From assembly GCF_001700965.1 (NCBI RefSeq), contig NZ_CP016756.1:2904501-2968500 (forward strand): 64,000 nt of DNA, written 5' to 3'. This DNA comes from Stenotrophomonas nitritireducens (lineage in GTDB: Bacteria > Pseudomonadota > Gammaproteobacteria > Xanthomonadales > Xanthomonadaceae). Of the stretch, positions 52,734 to 61,460 are shown piece after piece (positions within the stretch are counted from its first letter, which is position 1; each line of letters opens with the position of its first letter). The position numbers and the translations under genes were made by a program. The notes beneath the pieces are model-generated. The model saw only the letters and a list, made by a program, of their open reading frames with translations. It was not told the origin of the DNA and did no database searches.

Positions 52734-53641
52734 TGAGCATCCTGCGTATCGCCACCCGAAAGAGCCCGCTTGCCCTGTGGCAGAGCGAACACGTTGCCGA
52801 CCGCCTGCGCCACGCCCATCCGGGGTTGCAGGTGGCGCTTGTGCCGATGAGCACGCGCGGCGATGAAATCCTCGACCGTTCGCTGGCCGCCATTGGCGGC
52901 AAGGGCCTGTTCCTGAAGGAGCTGGAAGTGGCGATGCTGCGCGGCGACGCCGACTGCGCGGTGCATTCGCTCAAGGACGTGCCGATGGAACTGGAGCCGC
53001 CGTTTGCACTGCCGGCGATTCTGACCCGTGCCGACTCCGCCGACGCCTTCGTATCCAACCACTATCCCTCGCTGGAAAGCCTGCCGCAGGGCGCCTGCGT
53101 GGGCACCTCGTCACTGCGCAGGCAGGCCCAGCTGCGCGCGCTGCGCCCGGACCTGCAATCGCGTGACCTGCGCGGCAACGTCAATACGCGCTTGGCCAAA
53201 CTGGATGCCGGCGAATACGACGCCATCATCCTGGCCTGCGCCGGTCTGGAACGCTTGGACCTGGGTGCGCGTATCCGTGACCGCCTGCGCGCGCCGCAGT
53301 GGTTGCCGGCACCGGCTCAGGCAGCGGTGGCGATCGAATGCAGGGCCGAAGATACAGCGACCATCAACCTGCTCAAGGGGCTGGATGACGCCTCCACGCG
53401 CAGCTGCGTGGAAGCCGAGCGGGCCATGAACCGCGCGCTGGATGGCAGCTGCCATGTACCGGTAGCGGGTCTGGCGCAGTGGCGCGGCGAGGAGCTGTGG
53501 TTGCAGGGCCTGGTCGGCGGCGTGGCCGATGGCCGCGTGGTGCGCGCACAGGCACAGGGCCCGGCCAGCAACCCGGAGGCCGTGGGTCGCGAAGTGGCAA
53601 GGCTGCTGTTGGAAGGTGGCGCAGGCGAGCTGCTGCGCTGA
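52733..53641 (+). CDS. hemC: Hydroxymethylbilane synthase (porphobilinogen deaminase)
   Basis: 302 residues, normal length. [17 protein letters not shown] at the N-terminus, [29 protein letters not shown] and [13 protein letters not shown] are family signatures. The dipyrromethane cofactor Cys lies in [11 protein letters not shown]. It joins four porphobilinogen units into the linear tetrapyrrole for haem and B12-type pigments. hemD, often next, is absent; a REP array follows instead. Confidence 0.96.
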   Translation: MSILRIATRKSPLALWQSEHVADRLRHAHPGLQVALVPMSTRGDEILDRSLAAIGGKGLFLKELEVAMLRGDADCAVHSLKDVPMELEPPFALPAILTRADSADAFVSNHYPSLESLPQGACVGTSSLRRQAQLRALRPDLQSRDLRGNVNTRLAKLDAGEYDAIILACAGLERLDLGARIRDRLRAPQWLPAPAQAAVAIECRAEDTATINLLKGLDDASTRSCVEAERAMNRALDGSCHVPVAGLAQWRGEELWLQGLVGGVADGRVVRAQAQGPASNPEAVGREVARLLLEGGAGELLR

Positions 53642-53673
53642 GGTTGGCGGCCATATTGGCTGTTGTGGGCTGT

Positions 53674-53960
53674 TGTAGGAGCGGCGTAAGCCGCGAAGCC
53701 ACAAATTCCTGGTTCCGCCATGGGCGCCGATCATATCGGCGCGCACGCATGGTCAGCTTCGCGGCTTACGCCGCTCCCACAACACCGACTGCCGGCCTTT
53801 CCTGGGTTCCCCTGCCAAGCATGGCGCTGCACTACCGATGCCGATTGTTCCGGGTTTGCCGGTAACGCCTCTGCCGAGCATGGCTCGGCACTACGGTGCT
53901 GGACCTCGGCAGGGAGCTGAGCCCTCCCTTTGCCGTAGGCAAGGGGAGGGTTGGGAGGGG
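53674..53960. repeat. Mixed REP cluster: GTAGGAGCGGC pair, two SMAG-like hairpins, one CCCTCCC hairpin
   Basis: The gap 53642-54012 has no gene. It contains an inverted REP pair (53674 to 53781), then two hairpins that read on the minus strand GTAGTGCAGCGCCATGC (53813-53835) and GTAGTGCCGAGCCATGCTC (53871-53894), which resemble Stenotrophomonas SMAG elements, then a CCCTCCC-type hairpin (about 53920-53960). Three different palindrome families lie next to each other. Confidence 0.85.
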
Positions 53961-54012
53961 TGCTTTGGCTTTGGCTTCGAGGCCTACCCCATCCGCACAA
54001 CCAACGCGGGCA

Positions 54013-54789
54013 TCACTTGAAGCTGTAAACCACGTTCATGGTGGTCAGGGTGTCGGTCTTGCGCTTGTCTTCGGCGACGTCGCTGTTGTGGCGGGCCTGC
54101 CAGCCGGCCTTCAGGGCGAAGTGCTTGTTCATGCTTACCGATACGCCGAAGTCATTCTGCGCGAAGGTGTTGTACGAGCCGGATTCCACCAGCAGCGAGT
54201 TGACCAGTTCGGTGTTCTCGGTGAGGGCGTATTTCAGGTCGAACAGGCCACGGCCGATCAGGCCGGTGCGGTCTTCGTCGGTGTCGGCATTGTGCGAGCG
54301 ACGCACACCGGGGCCGATCTGCGTATCCAGGATCAGGCGCTCACCATCGATCAGCCGGGTACCGTAGCCCAGACCGAAGCTGGCCTGACGGTCATAGGTG
54401 GCGAAATCGTCACTTTCGTAACGCACCGTGGCAGTGAGCTGGCGATGCTCGCCCAGCTGCAGGGCGCTGCCGGCGCTGCCGGTGTACCGGTTGGCAGTGG
54501 TCTGGCGCTTGCGGGTGGTGCTGCCGTCGTCGGCGGTTTCGGTGTATTCAGCGCTGGAGCGCAGGCCGAACAGGTCCATGGAATGGATCCAGTCATCGTC
54601 GGTGTAGCGCAGCTTCAGGCGGCCGTTGAAACTTTCGGTGGTGCTATTGCCGTGCGCCGAGGCAAAGCCCAGTTCGCCGCCACTGCCGCTCCAGGGTGAG
54701 GTCATGGCGGCCAGCTCGGAAGCGTCGTCGGCCCAGGCCAATGGGGCGCTGAGCAGCAACGGCAGCAATAGGGAAACACGCAGGGACAT
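54013..54789 (-). CDS. DUF481 outer-membrane protein (YdiY-like)
   Basis: 258 residues from ATG 54789 with GGAGA upstream. Signal peptide ends at AWA. The mature chain is a repeated beta-strand barrel: GELGFASAHGNSTTESFNGRLKLRYTDDDWIHSMDLFGLRS is the DUF481 start (family of salt-induced outer-membrane proteins), and it ends VVYSFK with the aromatic-x terminus used by the BAM machinery. Divergent from the WYL regulator gene. Confidence 0.85.
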   Translation of the reverse strand: MSLRVSLLLPLLLSAPLAWADDASELAAMTSPWSGSGGELGFASAHGNSTTESFNGRLKLRYTDDDWIHSMDLFGLRSSAEYTETADDGSTTRKRQTTANRYTGSAGSALQLGEHRQLTATVRYESDDFATYDRQASFGLGYGTRLIDGERLILDTQIGPGVRRSHNADTDEDRTGLIGRGLFDLKYALTENTELVNSLLVESGSYNTFAQNDFGVSVSMNKHFALKAGWQARHNSDVAEDKRKTDTLTTMNVVYSFK

Positions 54790-54931
54790 CGGGGGGTCTC
54801 CAGGGGCGAAACGGGAATGGGTGGCATTTGGATGATACCGGATGGCCCCTGATGCCCAGACGGATGCGGGCCGGGGCTTCATTTGCGGTTATACGGGCCG
54901 CAGGCGTGCTCCATTGCTGCCCGGAGTCGGA

Positions 54932-54944
54932 CATAATCCGGGCA
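54932..54944 (+). promoter_or_regulatory. Probable -10 box (CATAAT) of the WYL regulator
   Basis: CATAAT at 54932-54937 ends six bases before ATG 54944, with no Shine-Dalgarno sequence, again predicting a leaderless transcript. Confidence 0.4.
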
Positions 54945-55909
54945 TGGACCGCTATGAACGCATCAATGCGCTGCATCGTCTGCTCAAGTCCGCCCGCTAC
55001 CCGGTCACGGTGATGCGGCTGCAGGAGGAGTTGAGCTGTTCCCGTGCCACGGTCTACCGCGACCTGGCCTTCCTGCGTGATGCGCTGATGGCGCCGGTGG
55101 AGGGCGATGGCGAGGCCGGCTTCCGCTACCAGAGCGGCGAAAGCGACCGCTTCGAGCTGCCGGGTTTGTGGCTGAGCTCGGAGGAACTGCATGCCTTGCT
55201 GGCATCGCAGCACCTGCTGTCGCGTACCGGCGGCGGGGTGCTTTCGTCGATGCTGGCGCCGCTGCAGCAGCGTATTGAAGGATTGCTGGCGGCACAGGCC
55301 GGTGCCTCGCATTGGCCGGTGGAGCGGGTGCGGGTGATTCCGCACCGCGGCCGCAAGCTGGACGAAGCCAGTTTCCGCACGGTGGCCTCCGGGGTGCTGG
55401 AGCGCAAGCAGCTGTCGTTCGAGTACCGCGCGCGCTCCACGGACGAGGCGACACGGCGTACGGTATCGCCGCAGCGCATTACCCATTACCGCGACAACTG
55501 GTATCTGGACGCCTGGGACCACAACCGCGAAGCGGTACGCAGTTTTGCGGTGGACCGCATCCATCAGGCACGCCTGCTGGACCAGCCGGCGCGTGATGTT
55601 GCCGACAGCGAGCTGGATGAGCAGTTGGCGGCCAGCTATGGCATTTTCTCGGGTGCGCCGAAGGGCTGGGCCACCATTGTGTTCAGTGCCAAGGCGGCGC
55701 GTTGGGTGGCTGATGAGCATTGGCATTCCAAGCAGCAGGGGCGCTTCCTTGCCGATGGGCGCTACGAGTTGAAGCTGCCGTACAGCGTGTCGCGCGAGCT
55801 GCTGATGGACGTGCTGCATTACGGCTCGGATGCGGAGATCGTGGAGCCGCAGTCCTTGCGCGAGCAGGCCAAGGCGCTGTTGTCGCTGGCCTTGAGCAAT
55901 TACGACTGA
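54944..55909 (+). CDS. HTH/WYL-domain transcriptional regulator (YafY-like)
   Basis: 321 residues from ATG 54944. The N-terminal winged helix covers residues 1-60 (ERINALHRLLKSARYPVTVMRLQEELSCSRATVYRDLAFLRD). The WYL domain follows at about 140-220 and includes RTVSPQRITHYRDNWYLDAWDHNREAVRSFAVDRI. A C-terminal WCX-type segment ends the protein. WYL domains bind ligands, often nucleic acids or nucleotides; some family members control DNA-damage or defence genes. Target genes unknown; divergent from the DUF481 gene. Confidence 0.87.
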   Translation: MDRYERINALHRLLKSARYPVTVMRLQEELSCSRATVYRDLAFLRDALMAPVEGDGEAGFRYQSGESDRFELPGLWLSSEELHALLASQHLLSRTGGGVLSSMLAPLQQRIEGLLAAQAGASHWPVERVRVIPHRGRKLDEASFRTVASGVLERKQLSFEYRARSTDEATRRTVSPQRITHYRDNWYLDAWDHNREAVRSFAVDRIHQARLLDQPARDVADSELDEQLAASYGIFSGAPKGWATIVFSAKAARWVADEHWHSKQQGRFLADGRYELKLPYSVSRELLMDVLHYGSDAEIVEPQSLREQAKALLSLALSNYD

Positions 55910-55966
55910 GCAAGCTTCGTTTGGCCCTTGCGTTGCTTTAGCGTTGCTTTGCTTCGCTCATGCTCT

Positions 55967-56245
55967 GCTTTCCCCTCTCCCGCCTGCGGGAGAGGGGTAG
56001 GGGTGAGGGCAGCTCCTGCTTGTTGCTGTTGCCCGTGCTGTTGTTTTGCGGAACAGCAGAGCAACGGCCAAAGCTGGATCCAAAGCCAAAGCCAAAGCCA
56101 AAGCCAAAGCCAAAGCTTCCCCTCACCCCAACCCCTCTCCCGTAAACGGGAGAGGGGACGGCAAGAGCAAAGCCAAGGCAGAGCACAAAGCAGAAGCCAA
56201 AGCCAAAGCCAAGGCCAAGGCCAAAGCAGAAGCCAAAGCCCCCAA
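55967..56245. repeat. Hexanucleotide CCAAAG repeats interleaved with CTCTCCC hairpins
   Basis: The gap 55910-56306 has no gene. A run of six CCAAAG units lies at 56080-56116 and a degenerate run of the same hexamer at 56163-56245. A CTCTCCC-GGGAGAG hairpin precedes the first run (55974-56009) and another sits between the runs (56118-56157). Read in one frame the hexamer gives Lys-Ala repeats, but no start or family supports coding. Confidence 0.75.
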
Positions 56246-56276
56246 AGAAAATAGCCGCTTTCGCGGCTGTTTTCTT
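56246..56276. terminator. Bidirectional terminator next to fabB
   Basis: AGCCGC and GCGGCT arms around a short loop are flanked by AAAAT on the left and TGTTTTCTTT on the right, so both strands end in a T-run. It serves fabA-fabB on the minus strand, 30 bases after the fabB stop. Confidence 0.8.
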
Positions 56277-56306
56277 TACATCACTTCGCCATCAAACTTT
56301 CCGCCA

Positions 56307-57515
56307 TCAAACCCGGGCGAAGATCAACGTCGCATTGGTGCCACCAAACCCGAAGCTGTTCGACATCACCGTGTCCAGCTTCGCTTCCTGGGTCTTGCGC
56401 AGGATCGGGAAGCCTTCCACGCGCTCGTCCAGGGTCTCGATGTTGGCCGAGCCAGCCATGAAGCCATCACGCATCATCAGCAGGCAGTAGATCGCCTCGT
56501 GCACGCTGGCTGCGCCCAGCGAGTGGCCCGACAGCGCCTTGGTCGAGGACAGCGGCGGCACGGCGTCGCCAAACACCTGGCGTACCGCGCCCAATTCGGT
56601 GACGTCGCCCAGCGGGGTCGAGGTGCCGTGGGTGTTGAGATAGTCGATCGGTCGGTCCAGGCCTTCCATCGCCATCTTCATGCAGCGCACTGCGCCTTCG
56701 CCGGATGGGGCGACCATGTCGGCACCGTCGGAGGTCACGCCATAGCCAACCAGCTCGGCATAGATGCGCGCGCCACGGGCCACGGCGTGGTCGTAGTCTT
56801 CCAGCACCAGCATGCCGGCGCCGCCGGCAATGACGAAGCCGTCGCGGTTGGCGTCATACGGACGCGAGGCGGTGGCCGGGGTTTCGTTGAAGCTGGTCGA
56901 CAGTGCACCCATCGCGTCGAACATCACGCTCATCGACCAGTGCAGGTCTTCACCGCCACCGGCAAACATCACGTCCTGGGCGCCATGGCGGATCAGGTCG
57001 GCGGCCGCGCCGATGCAATGCGCCGAGGTGGCGCAGGCGGCCGACAGTGAGTAGCTCAGGCCCTTGATGCTGAAAGCGGTAGCCAGGTTGGCCGACACGG
57101 TCGAGCACATCGTGCGCGGCACCATGTACGGGCCCACCTTGCGCACACCACGGTTGCGCAGCAGATCGGCCGCTTCCACCTGCCATTCGCTGGAACCGCC
57201 GCCGGAACCGGCAATCAGCCCGCTGCGCACATTGCTGACCTGGCTCTCGTCCAGGCCGGCATCGGCGATGGCGTCACGCATGGCGACGTAGCTGAAGGCG
57301 GCCGCATCGCTCATGAAGCGCTTGAGCTTGCGGTCCACCTGGGCGTCCAGGTCGATATCGACCTTGCCGCCCACCTGGCTGCGCAGGCCGGCTTCGGCGT
57401 GGTCGGGCAGGGCGACAATGCCAGGGCGGCTGTCACGCAGGGCGCTGGAGACGGTATCCAGATCGTTGCCAAGGCAGGACGTGATGCCCATGCCGGTAAT
57501 GACGACACGACGCAT
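56307..57515 (-). CDS. fabB: 3-oxoacyl-ACP synthase I
   Basis: 402 residues from ATG 57515, which overlaps the fabA stop by one base (TGATG). KAS signatures are intact: the Cys nucleophile in [15 protein letters not shown], His in [11 protein letters not shown] and His in [12 protein letters not shown], plus Lys upstream of the latter. With FabA it extends the cis-unsaturated intermediate toward unsaturated fatty acids. The fabA-fabB pairing identifies it as FabB and not FabF. Confidence 0.95.
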   Translation of the reverse strand: MRRVVITGMGITSCLGNDLDTVSSALRDSRPGIVALPDHAEAGLRSQVGGKVDIDLDAQVDRKLKRFMSDAAAFSYVAMRDAIADAGLDESQVSNVRSGLIAGSGGGSSEWQVEAADLLRNRGVRKVGPYMVPRTMCSTVSANLATAFSIKGLSYSLSAACATSAHCIGAAADLIRHGAQDVMFAGGGEDLHWSMSVMFDAMGALSTSFNETPATASRPYDANRDGFVIAGGAGMLVLEDYDHAVARGARIYAELVGYGVTSDGADMVAPSGEGAVRCMKMAMEGLDRPIDYLNTHGTSTPLGDVTELGAVRQVFGDAVPPLSSTKALSGHSLGAASVHEAIYCLLMMRDGFMAGSANIETLDERVEGFPILRKTQEAKLDTVMSNSFGFGGTNATLIFARV

Positions 57516-58030
57516 CAGAAGCTCTCGGTTGAGGTGAACAGACCTACGCGCAGGTCCTTGGCGGAATAGATCTCGCGGCCGTCGACCAGCATGCGGGCGT
57601 CGGTCTGTGCCATCACCAGCTTGCGGTTGATCACGCGCGAGACATCGATTTCGTACTGCACCAGCTTGGCGCTGGGCAGCACCTGGCCGGTGAACTTGAC
57701 CTCGCCACAGCCCAGCGCACGGCCGCGGCCTTCGGCGCCCAGCCAGGTCAGGTAGAAGCCGGTCAGCTGCCACATGGCATCCAGGCCCAGGCAGCCGGGC
57801 ATTACCGGGTCGCCAATGAAGTGGCAGCCGAAGAACCACAGGTCAGGACGGATATCCAGTTCGGCCCGGATCATGCCCTTGCCATGTGCGCCACCGTCCT
57901 CGCGGATTTCGGTGATGCGGTCGAACATCAGCATCGGGTCGTTGGGCAGGCGGCCTTTGTTGGGGCCGAAAAGTTCGCCACGCGCGCTGGCCAGCAGCTG
58001 GTCGCGCGAGAAAGCATGCAGACGGGTCAT
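57515..58030 (-). CDS. fabA: 3-hydroxydecanoyl-ACP dehydratase/isomerase
   Basis: 171 residues from ATG 58030, matching E. coli FabA in length and over nearly its whole sequence. [24 protein letters not shown] contains the active-site His and Asp. The enzyme dehydrates 3-hydroxydecanoyl-ACP and isomerises the double bond, the committing step to unsaturated fatty acids. First gene of the fabA-fabB operon. Confidence 0.96.
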   Translation of the reverse strand: MTRLHAFSRDQLLASARGELFGPNKGRLPNDPMLMFDRITEIREDGGAHGKGMIRAELDIRPDLWFFGCHFIGDPVMPGCLGLDAMWQLTGFYLTWLGAEGRGRALGCGEVKFTGQVLPSAKLVQYEIDVSRVINRKLVMAQTDARMLVDGREIYSAKDLRVGLFTSTESF

Positions 58031-58169
58031 CCGGGGTAATCCAAAGCCTTTGCGAGCCGCCGAGCATGCTGCAGCATTGCCGTTCAATCAAATGTTTTAA
58101 CTGGACGGTTGCGTATGTTAGCTGCAGATAAGCGCCGTTCGCGGGCTGTTACGGGAGGTATGAATAAGT

Positions 58170-58189
58170 ACATTTGTGAGGACAAGTGT
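58170..58189. promoter_or_regulatory. 8-4-8 palindrome between fabA and dinB
   Basis: ACATTTGT (58170-58177) and ACAAGTGT (58182-58189) are inverted repeats with seven of eight positions matching, four bases apart, in the divergent region of fabA and dinB. It may be the operator of a FabR/DesT-type regulator of fabA, or less likely a damage-control site for dinB. It does not match the LexA boxes I know. Confidence 0.45.
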
Positions 58190-58239
58190 GCATTTAGCGA
58201 CAACAGCTATCATGTTGACGACCTTTTCGGACTGTTGCC

Positions 58240-59325
58240 TTGAGCCCACAACGCAAGATCATCCATGTCGACATGGACGCCTTCTACGCGTCCGTGGAGC
58301 AGCGTGATGACCCGGATTTGCGCGGACGGCCGGTGGTGGTGGCCTGGCGCGGGGCGCGTTCGGTGGTCTGCGCGGCCTCCTATGAGGCGCGCAAGTTCGG
58401 GATACGCTCGGCGATGCCGGCGCTGCGGGCCGAGCGGCTGTGCCCGGATGCGGTGTTCGTGCCGCCGGACTTTGCCCGCTACAAGGCGGTATCACGGCAG
58501 ATCCGCGAGATCTTCCTGGGCCACACGCCGCTGGTGGAGCCGCTGTCGCTGGATGAGGCCTACCTGGATGTAAGTGACTCGCCCAGCTGTGGCGGGATCG
58601 CCACCGAGATCGCCCGCACCATCCGTGCCCAGATCCGCGAGACCACCGGCCTGACCGCCTCGGCCGGCATCGCACCGAACAAGTTCCTGGCCAAGGTGGC
58701 CTCGGACTGGCGCAAGCCCGATGGCCAGTTCGTGGTGCCGCCGTCGCGGGTCGAGCAGTTCCTGACGCCCTTGCCGGTCAAGCGGGTGCCGGGCGTGGGC
58801 AAGGTGATGGAAGGCAAGTTGTCGGCCCTGGGCATCGTCACCGTGGGTGATCTGCGCGCGCTGCCGCTTGAGCAGTTGCAGGCCTTGTTCGGCAGTTTTG
58901 GTGGTGGCCTGTACCGGCGCGCACGCGGTATCGATGATCGGCCGGTGGAGCCGGACCAACCGGTGCAGTCGATTTCCTCGGAAGACACGTTTGCCGAAGA
59001 CCTGCACATGGGCGAGTTCGACGAGGCAATCACCCAGTTGGCAGAACGCACCTGGCGTGCAACCGGCCGCACCGAGCGCATCGGCCATACCGTGGTGCTG
59101 AAGTTGAAGACGGCGCAGTTCCGTATCCTTACCCGCAGCTATACACCGGATACGCCGCCCAGCTCGGTCGAGGAGCTGCGCGATATCGCCCTGGCCTTGT
59201 GCCAGCGCGTGCAGCTGCCGGGCGATACGCGTTATCGCCTGGTCGGCGTGGGCCTGGCCGGCTTCCGTGATCGCGAAGAAAGTGTGGTGCAGGGGGATCT
59301 GTTCCGCAGCACAGTGGCAGGCTGA
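58240..59325 (+). CDS. dinB: DNA polymerase IV (Y family)
   Basis: 361 residues with a TTG start at 58240. Catalytic motifs IIHVDMDAFYASVEQRD and LSLDEAYLDVS carry the metal-binding Asp and Glu. The helix-hairpin-helix thumb follows (VKRVPGVGKVMEGKLSALGIVTVGDL), then the little-finger domain. The C-terminus is QGDLF-like (VVQGDLFRSTVAG), a candidate beta-clamp-binding motif. It performs translesion synthesis. No clear SOS box seen upstream; the ribosome site is weak. Confidence 0.94.
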   Translation: MSPQRKIIHVDMDAFYASVEQRDDPDLRGRPVVVAWRGARSVVCAASYEARKFGIRSAMPALRAERLCPDAVFVPPDFARYKAVSRQIREIFLGHTPLVEPLSLDEAYLDVSDSPSCGGIATEIARTIRAQIRETTGLTASAGIAPNKFLAKVASDWRKPDGQFVVPPSRVEQFLTPLPVKRVPGVGKVMEGKLSALGIVTVGDLRALPLEQLQALFGSFGGGLYRRARGIDDRPVEPDQPVQSISSEDTFAEDLHMGEFDEAITQLAERTWRATGRTERIGHTVVLKLKTAQFRILTRSYTPDTPPSSVEELRDIALALCQRVQLPGDTRYRLVGVGLAGFRDREESVVQGDLFRSTVAG

Positions 59326-59353
59326 GCACATCCTTTGCGCGGGCCCGCGCCGC

Positions 59354-59379
59354 TACAATCCAAGCTTCATTGTCGGGAG
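59354..59379 (+). promoter_or_regulatory. -10 box and ribosome site of gph
   Basis: TACAAT at 59354-59359 lies 29 bases before the gph start, and GGGAG at 59375-59379 is nine bases before GTG 59389. Together they fix the unusual start. Confidence 0.5.
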
Positions 59380-59388
59380 TGTGGATGC

Positions 59389-60039
59389 GTGGCGATCAAG
59401 GCCCTGGTGTTCGATTTGGATGGCACGCTGGTAGACAGCGCGGGTGATATCGCCGAGGCAGTGAACCTCACGTTGCAAGAGCTGGCGTTGCCGCGCGTAT
59501 CGGAGGCGACGGTGCGCAGCTGGATAGGCGAGGGCGTGCGCAAGCTGATGACCACCGCATTGGCGCATGCCAACAGTGCATTGGTGCTGGATGCGGTGAT
59601 GCCGGTTTTCATGCGTCATTACACCGCATGCCTGCTGCGCAGCCCGCGTCTTTATGACGGTGTTGGCGAAACCCTGGCTGCATTGCAGGCGCGCGGCCTG
59701 CCGATGGCCATCTGCACCAACAAACCATCGGCGCTCGTATTGCCGTTGTTGCAGCACCTTGGAATAGCGGAATTTTTCGCCCACATCATCGGTGGTGATT
59801 CATTGCCGCAGCGCAAGCCCGCAGCAGAGCCGTTGCTGCATGTGGCGGCGCTGTTGCAGCAGCCGGCGGGGAATTGCCTGATGGTGGGTGATTCAGGCAC
59901 CGATCTGGGCGCGGCCAATAATGCCGGCATGCCGATCGTGCTGGTGCGCTATGGCTATCTTCGCGACCTGGATCTGGACGCCGTCGATGCAGTGGCAGTC
60001 ATCGACGATATGCGCGAGCTGCTGGCGATCGTGCCCTGA
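59389..60039 (+). CDS. gph: Phosphoglycolate phosphatase, HAD family
   Basis: 216 residues with a GTG start at 59389 set by the upstream GGGAG. HAD motifs: VFDLDGTLVDSAGD (nucleophile Asp), CTNKP, a Lys in PQRKPAAEPLLH, and VGDSGTDLGAANNAG. The cap domain and WIGEGVRKLM segment agree with Gph. It dephosphorylates 2-phosphoglycolate formed during repair of oxidised DNA ends, which fits its place next to dinB, though some members accept other phosphates. Confidence 0.9.
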   Translation: MAIKALVFDLDGTLVDSAGDIAEAVNLTLQELALPRVSEATVRSWIGEGVRKLMTTALAHANSALVLDAVMPVFMRHYTACLLRSPRLYDGVGETLAALQARGLPMAICTNKPSALVLPLLQHLGIAEFFAHIIGGDSLPQRKPAAEPLLHVAALLQQPAGNCLMVGDSGTDLGAANNAGMPIVLVRYGYLRDLDLDAVDAVAVIDDMRELLAIVP

Positions 60040-60078
60040 TGAAGGGTGAAGGCGCGGCCAGTGCAGAAGCACCCTGCT

Positions 60079-60705
60079 GGTGGGAGCGGCGTAAGCCGCG
60101 AAGCCGGCAGTAATGACGCAACGGGAATATGCGCAATCGGATGATCCATCAGCTTCGCGGCTGATGCCGCTCCCACAGGGCGCAGGAATACCCGGCTTGT
60201 AGGAGCGGCGTAAGCCGCGAAGCCGGCAGTAATGACGCAACGAAAATATCCGCAATCGGATGATCCACCCGCTTCGCGGCTGACGCCGCTCCCACAGGAC
60301 GCAGGAATACCCGGCTTGTAGGAGCGGCGTCAGCCGCGAAGCCGGCAGTAATGACGCAACGAAAATGTCCGCAATCGGATGATCCATCAGCTTCGCGGCT
60401 GACGCCGCTCCCACAGGGCGCAGGAATACCCAGCTTGTAGGAGCGGCGTAAGCCGCGAAACCGGCAGTAATGACGCAACGGGAATATCCGCAATCGGATG
60501 ATCCATCAGCTTCGCGGCTGACGCCGCTCCCACAGGGCGCAGGAACACCCGGCTTGTAGGAGCGGCGTAAGCCGCGAAGCCGACAGTAATGACGCAACGG
60601 AAATATCTGCAATCGGATGATCCACCCGCTTCGCGGCTGATGCCGCTCCTACAGGACGCAGCGCTGTTCCGCTTGTGGGAGCGGCATCAGCCGCGAAGCT
60701 ATCTT
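60079..60705. repeat. Tandem array of five 119-bp REP-pair units plus a terminal half unit
   Basis: GTAGGAGCGGC-type starts occur at 60080, 60199, 60318, 60437, 60556 and 60675, exactly 119 bases apart. Each unit has the forward REP, the spacer GCAGTAATGACGCAACG...GCAATCGGATGATCCA, and the inverted REP. The array fills 60040-60749 between gph and the AraC-type gene and contains no gene. Confidence 0.95.
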
Positions 60706-60749
60706 GGGTTACGCGCAATCCTGCTGTGGAGGATGCTGATCCGCCCCCG

Positions 60750-61460
60750 CTAGCGCGGCGTCTGCGCCAGTGCGCGGTAATCGCGCGGGGTCATGCCCAC
60801 GGTGTTCTTGAACTGACGCGAGAACGCGCTCTGATCGGAAAACCCACAAGCCTGGCCGACGCCGGCAATGCTCGATTCGGTGAACAACATGCGCGTGGCT
60901 GCGTCGATCCGGAACTTGGTGAGCAGCTGCTGCGGGGTGAGCTGGAAGACTTTCTTGAACAGGCGTTCCAGCTGCGCCACCGACACGCCGCTCTTGCCGG
61001 CAAGCGTGCGTACCCGCAGCGGTTCGTGGAAGTGCGCCTGCATGTATTCCACCGTGTCGAGCAGCCGCTGGAACGAGGAGTGCTCGCGGTCAGGCTGACC
61101 CAGATCGCGGGAGATGCCGATCAGACCGACGATGCGGTTGTCTTCCACCAATGGCTGCTTCAGCGTCAGGCACCAGCCGGGGCTGCGGTTGGCGTACAGC
61201 TGCAGTTCGAGCAGATCCTCGATGACTTCACCACCGAGCACGCGTTGATCCTGCTGGATATAGCGTGCGGCCAGATGCGCCGGGTAGAGCTGCAGCACGC
61301 TTTTGCCGACGATTTCCTCGCGGCTCTTCTTGGCAAGCCGCTGCATCAAGGTCTGGTTGACGTGGGTATACCGGCACTCGGTGTCCTTGATGAAGAAAAC
61401 CACGTCGGGTAATGGATCAAACATGCGCACCAGCACCTGGGGCGACAGGGTGACAGCCAT
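60750..61460 (-). CDS. PAS-AraC transcriptional regulator
   Basis: 236 residues from ATG 61460 with GGAGAG seven bases upstream. Residues 15-120 form a PAS domain (FDPLPDVVFFIKDTECRYTHVNQTLMQRL...GKSVLQLYP). Residues 140-230 are an AraC-type double helix-turn-helix (MQAHFHEPLRVRTLAGKSGVSVAQLERLFKKVF...GVGQACGFSDQSAFSRQFKNTVGMTPRDYR). The PAS part probably senses a small molecule. The gene it controls is not obviously adjacent. Confidence 0.9.
   Translation of the reverse strand: MAVTLSPQVLVRMFDPLPDVVFFIKDTECRYTHVNQTLMQRLAKKSREEIVGKSVLQLYPAHLAARYIQQDQRVLGGEVIEDLLELQLYANRSPGWCLTLKQPLVEDNRIVGLIGISRDLGQPDREHSSFQRLLDTVEYMQAHFHEPLRVRTLAGKSGVSVAQLERLFKKVFQLTPQQLLTKFRIDAATRMLFTESSIAGVGQACGFSDQSAFSRQFKNTVGMTPRDYRALAQTPR

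Noticed and set aside
56046..57050. Lys-Ala-repeat open frame running into the fabB antisense strand
   Set aside because: The repeat is noncoding hexamer DNA and the remainder is the reverse strand of fabB; no credible start.
60079..60705. CRISPR array
   Set aside because: Units are 119 bp with near-identical spacers and internal inverted repeats; a CRISPR has short repeats with unique spacers. No cas genes nearby.
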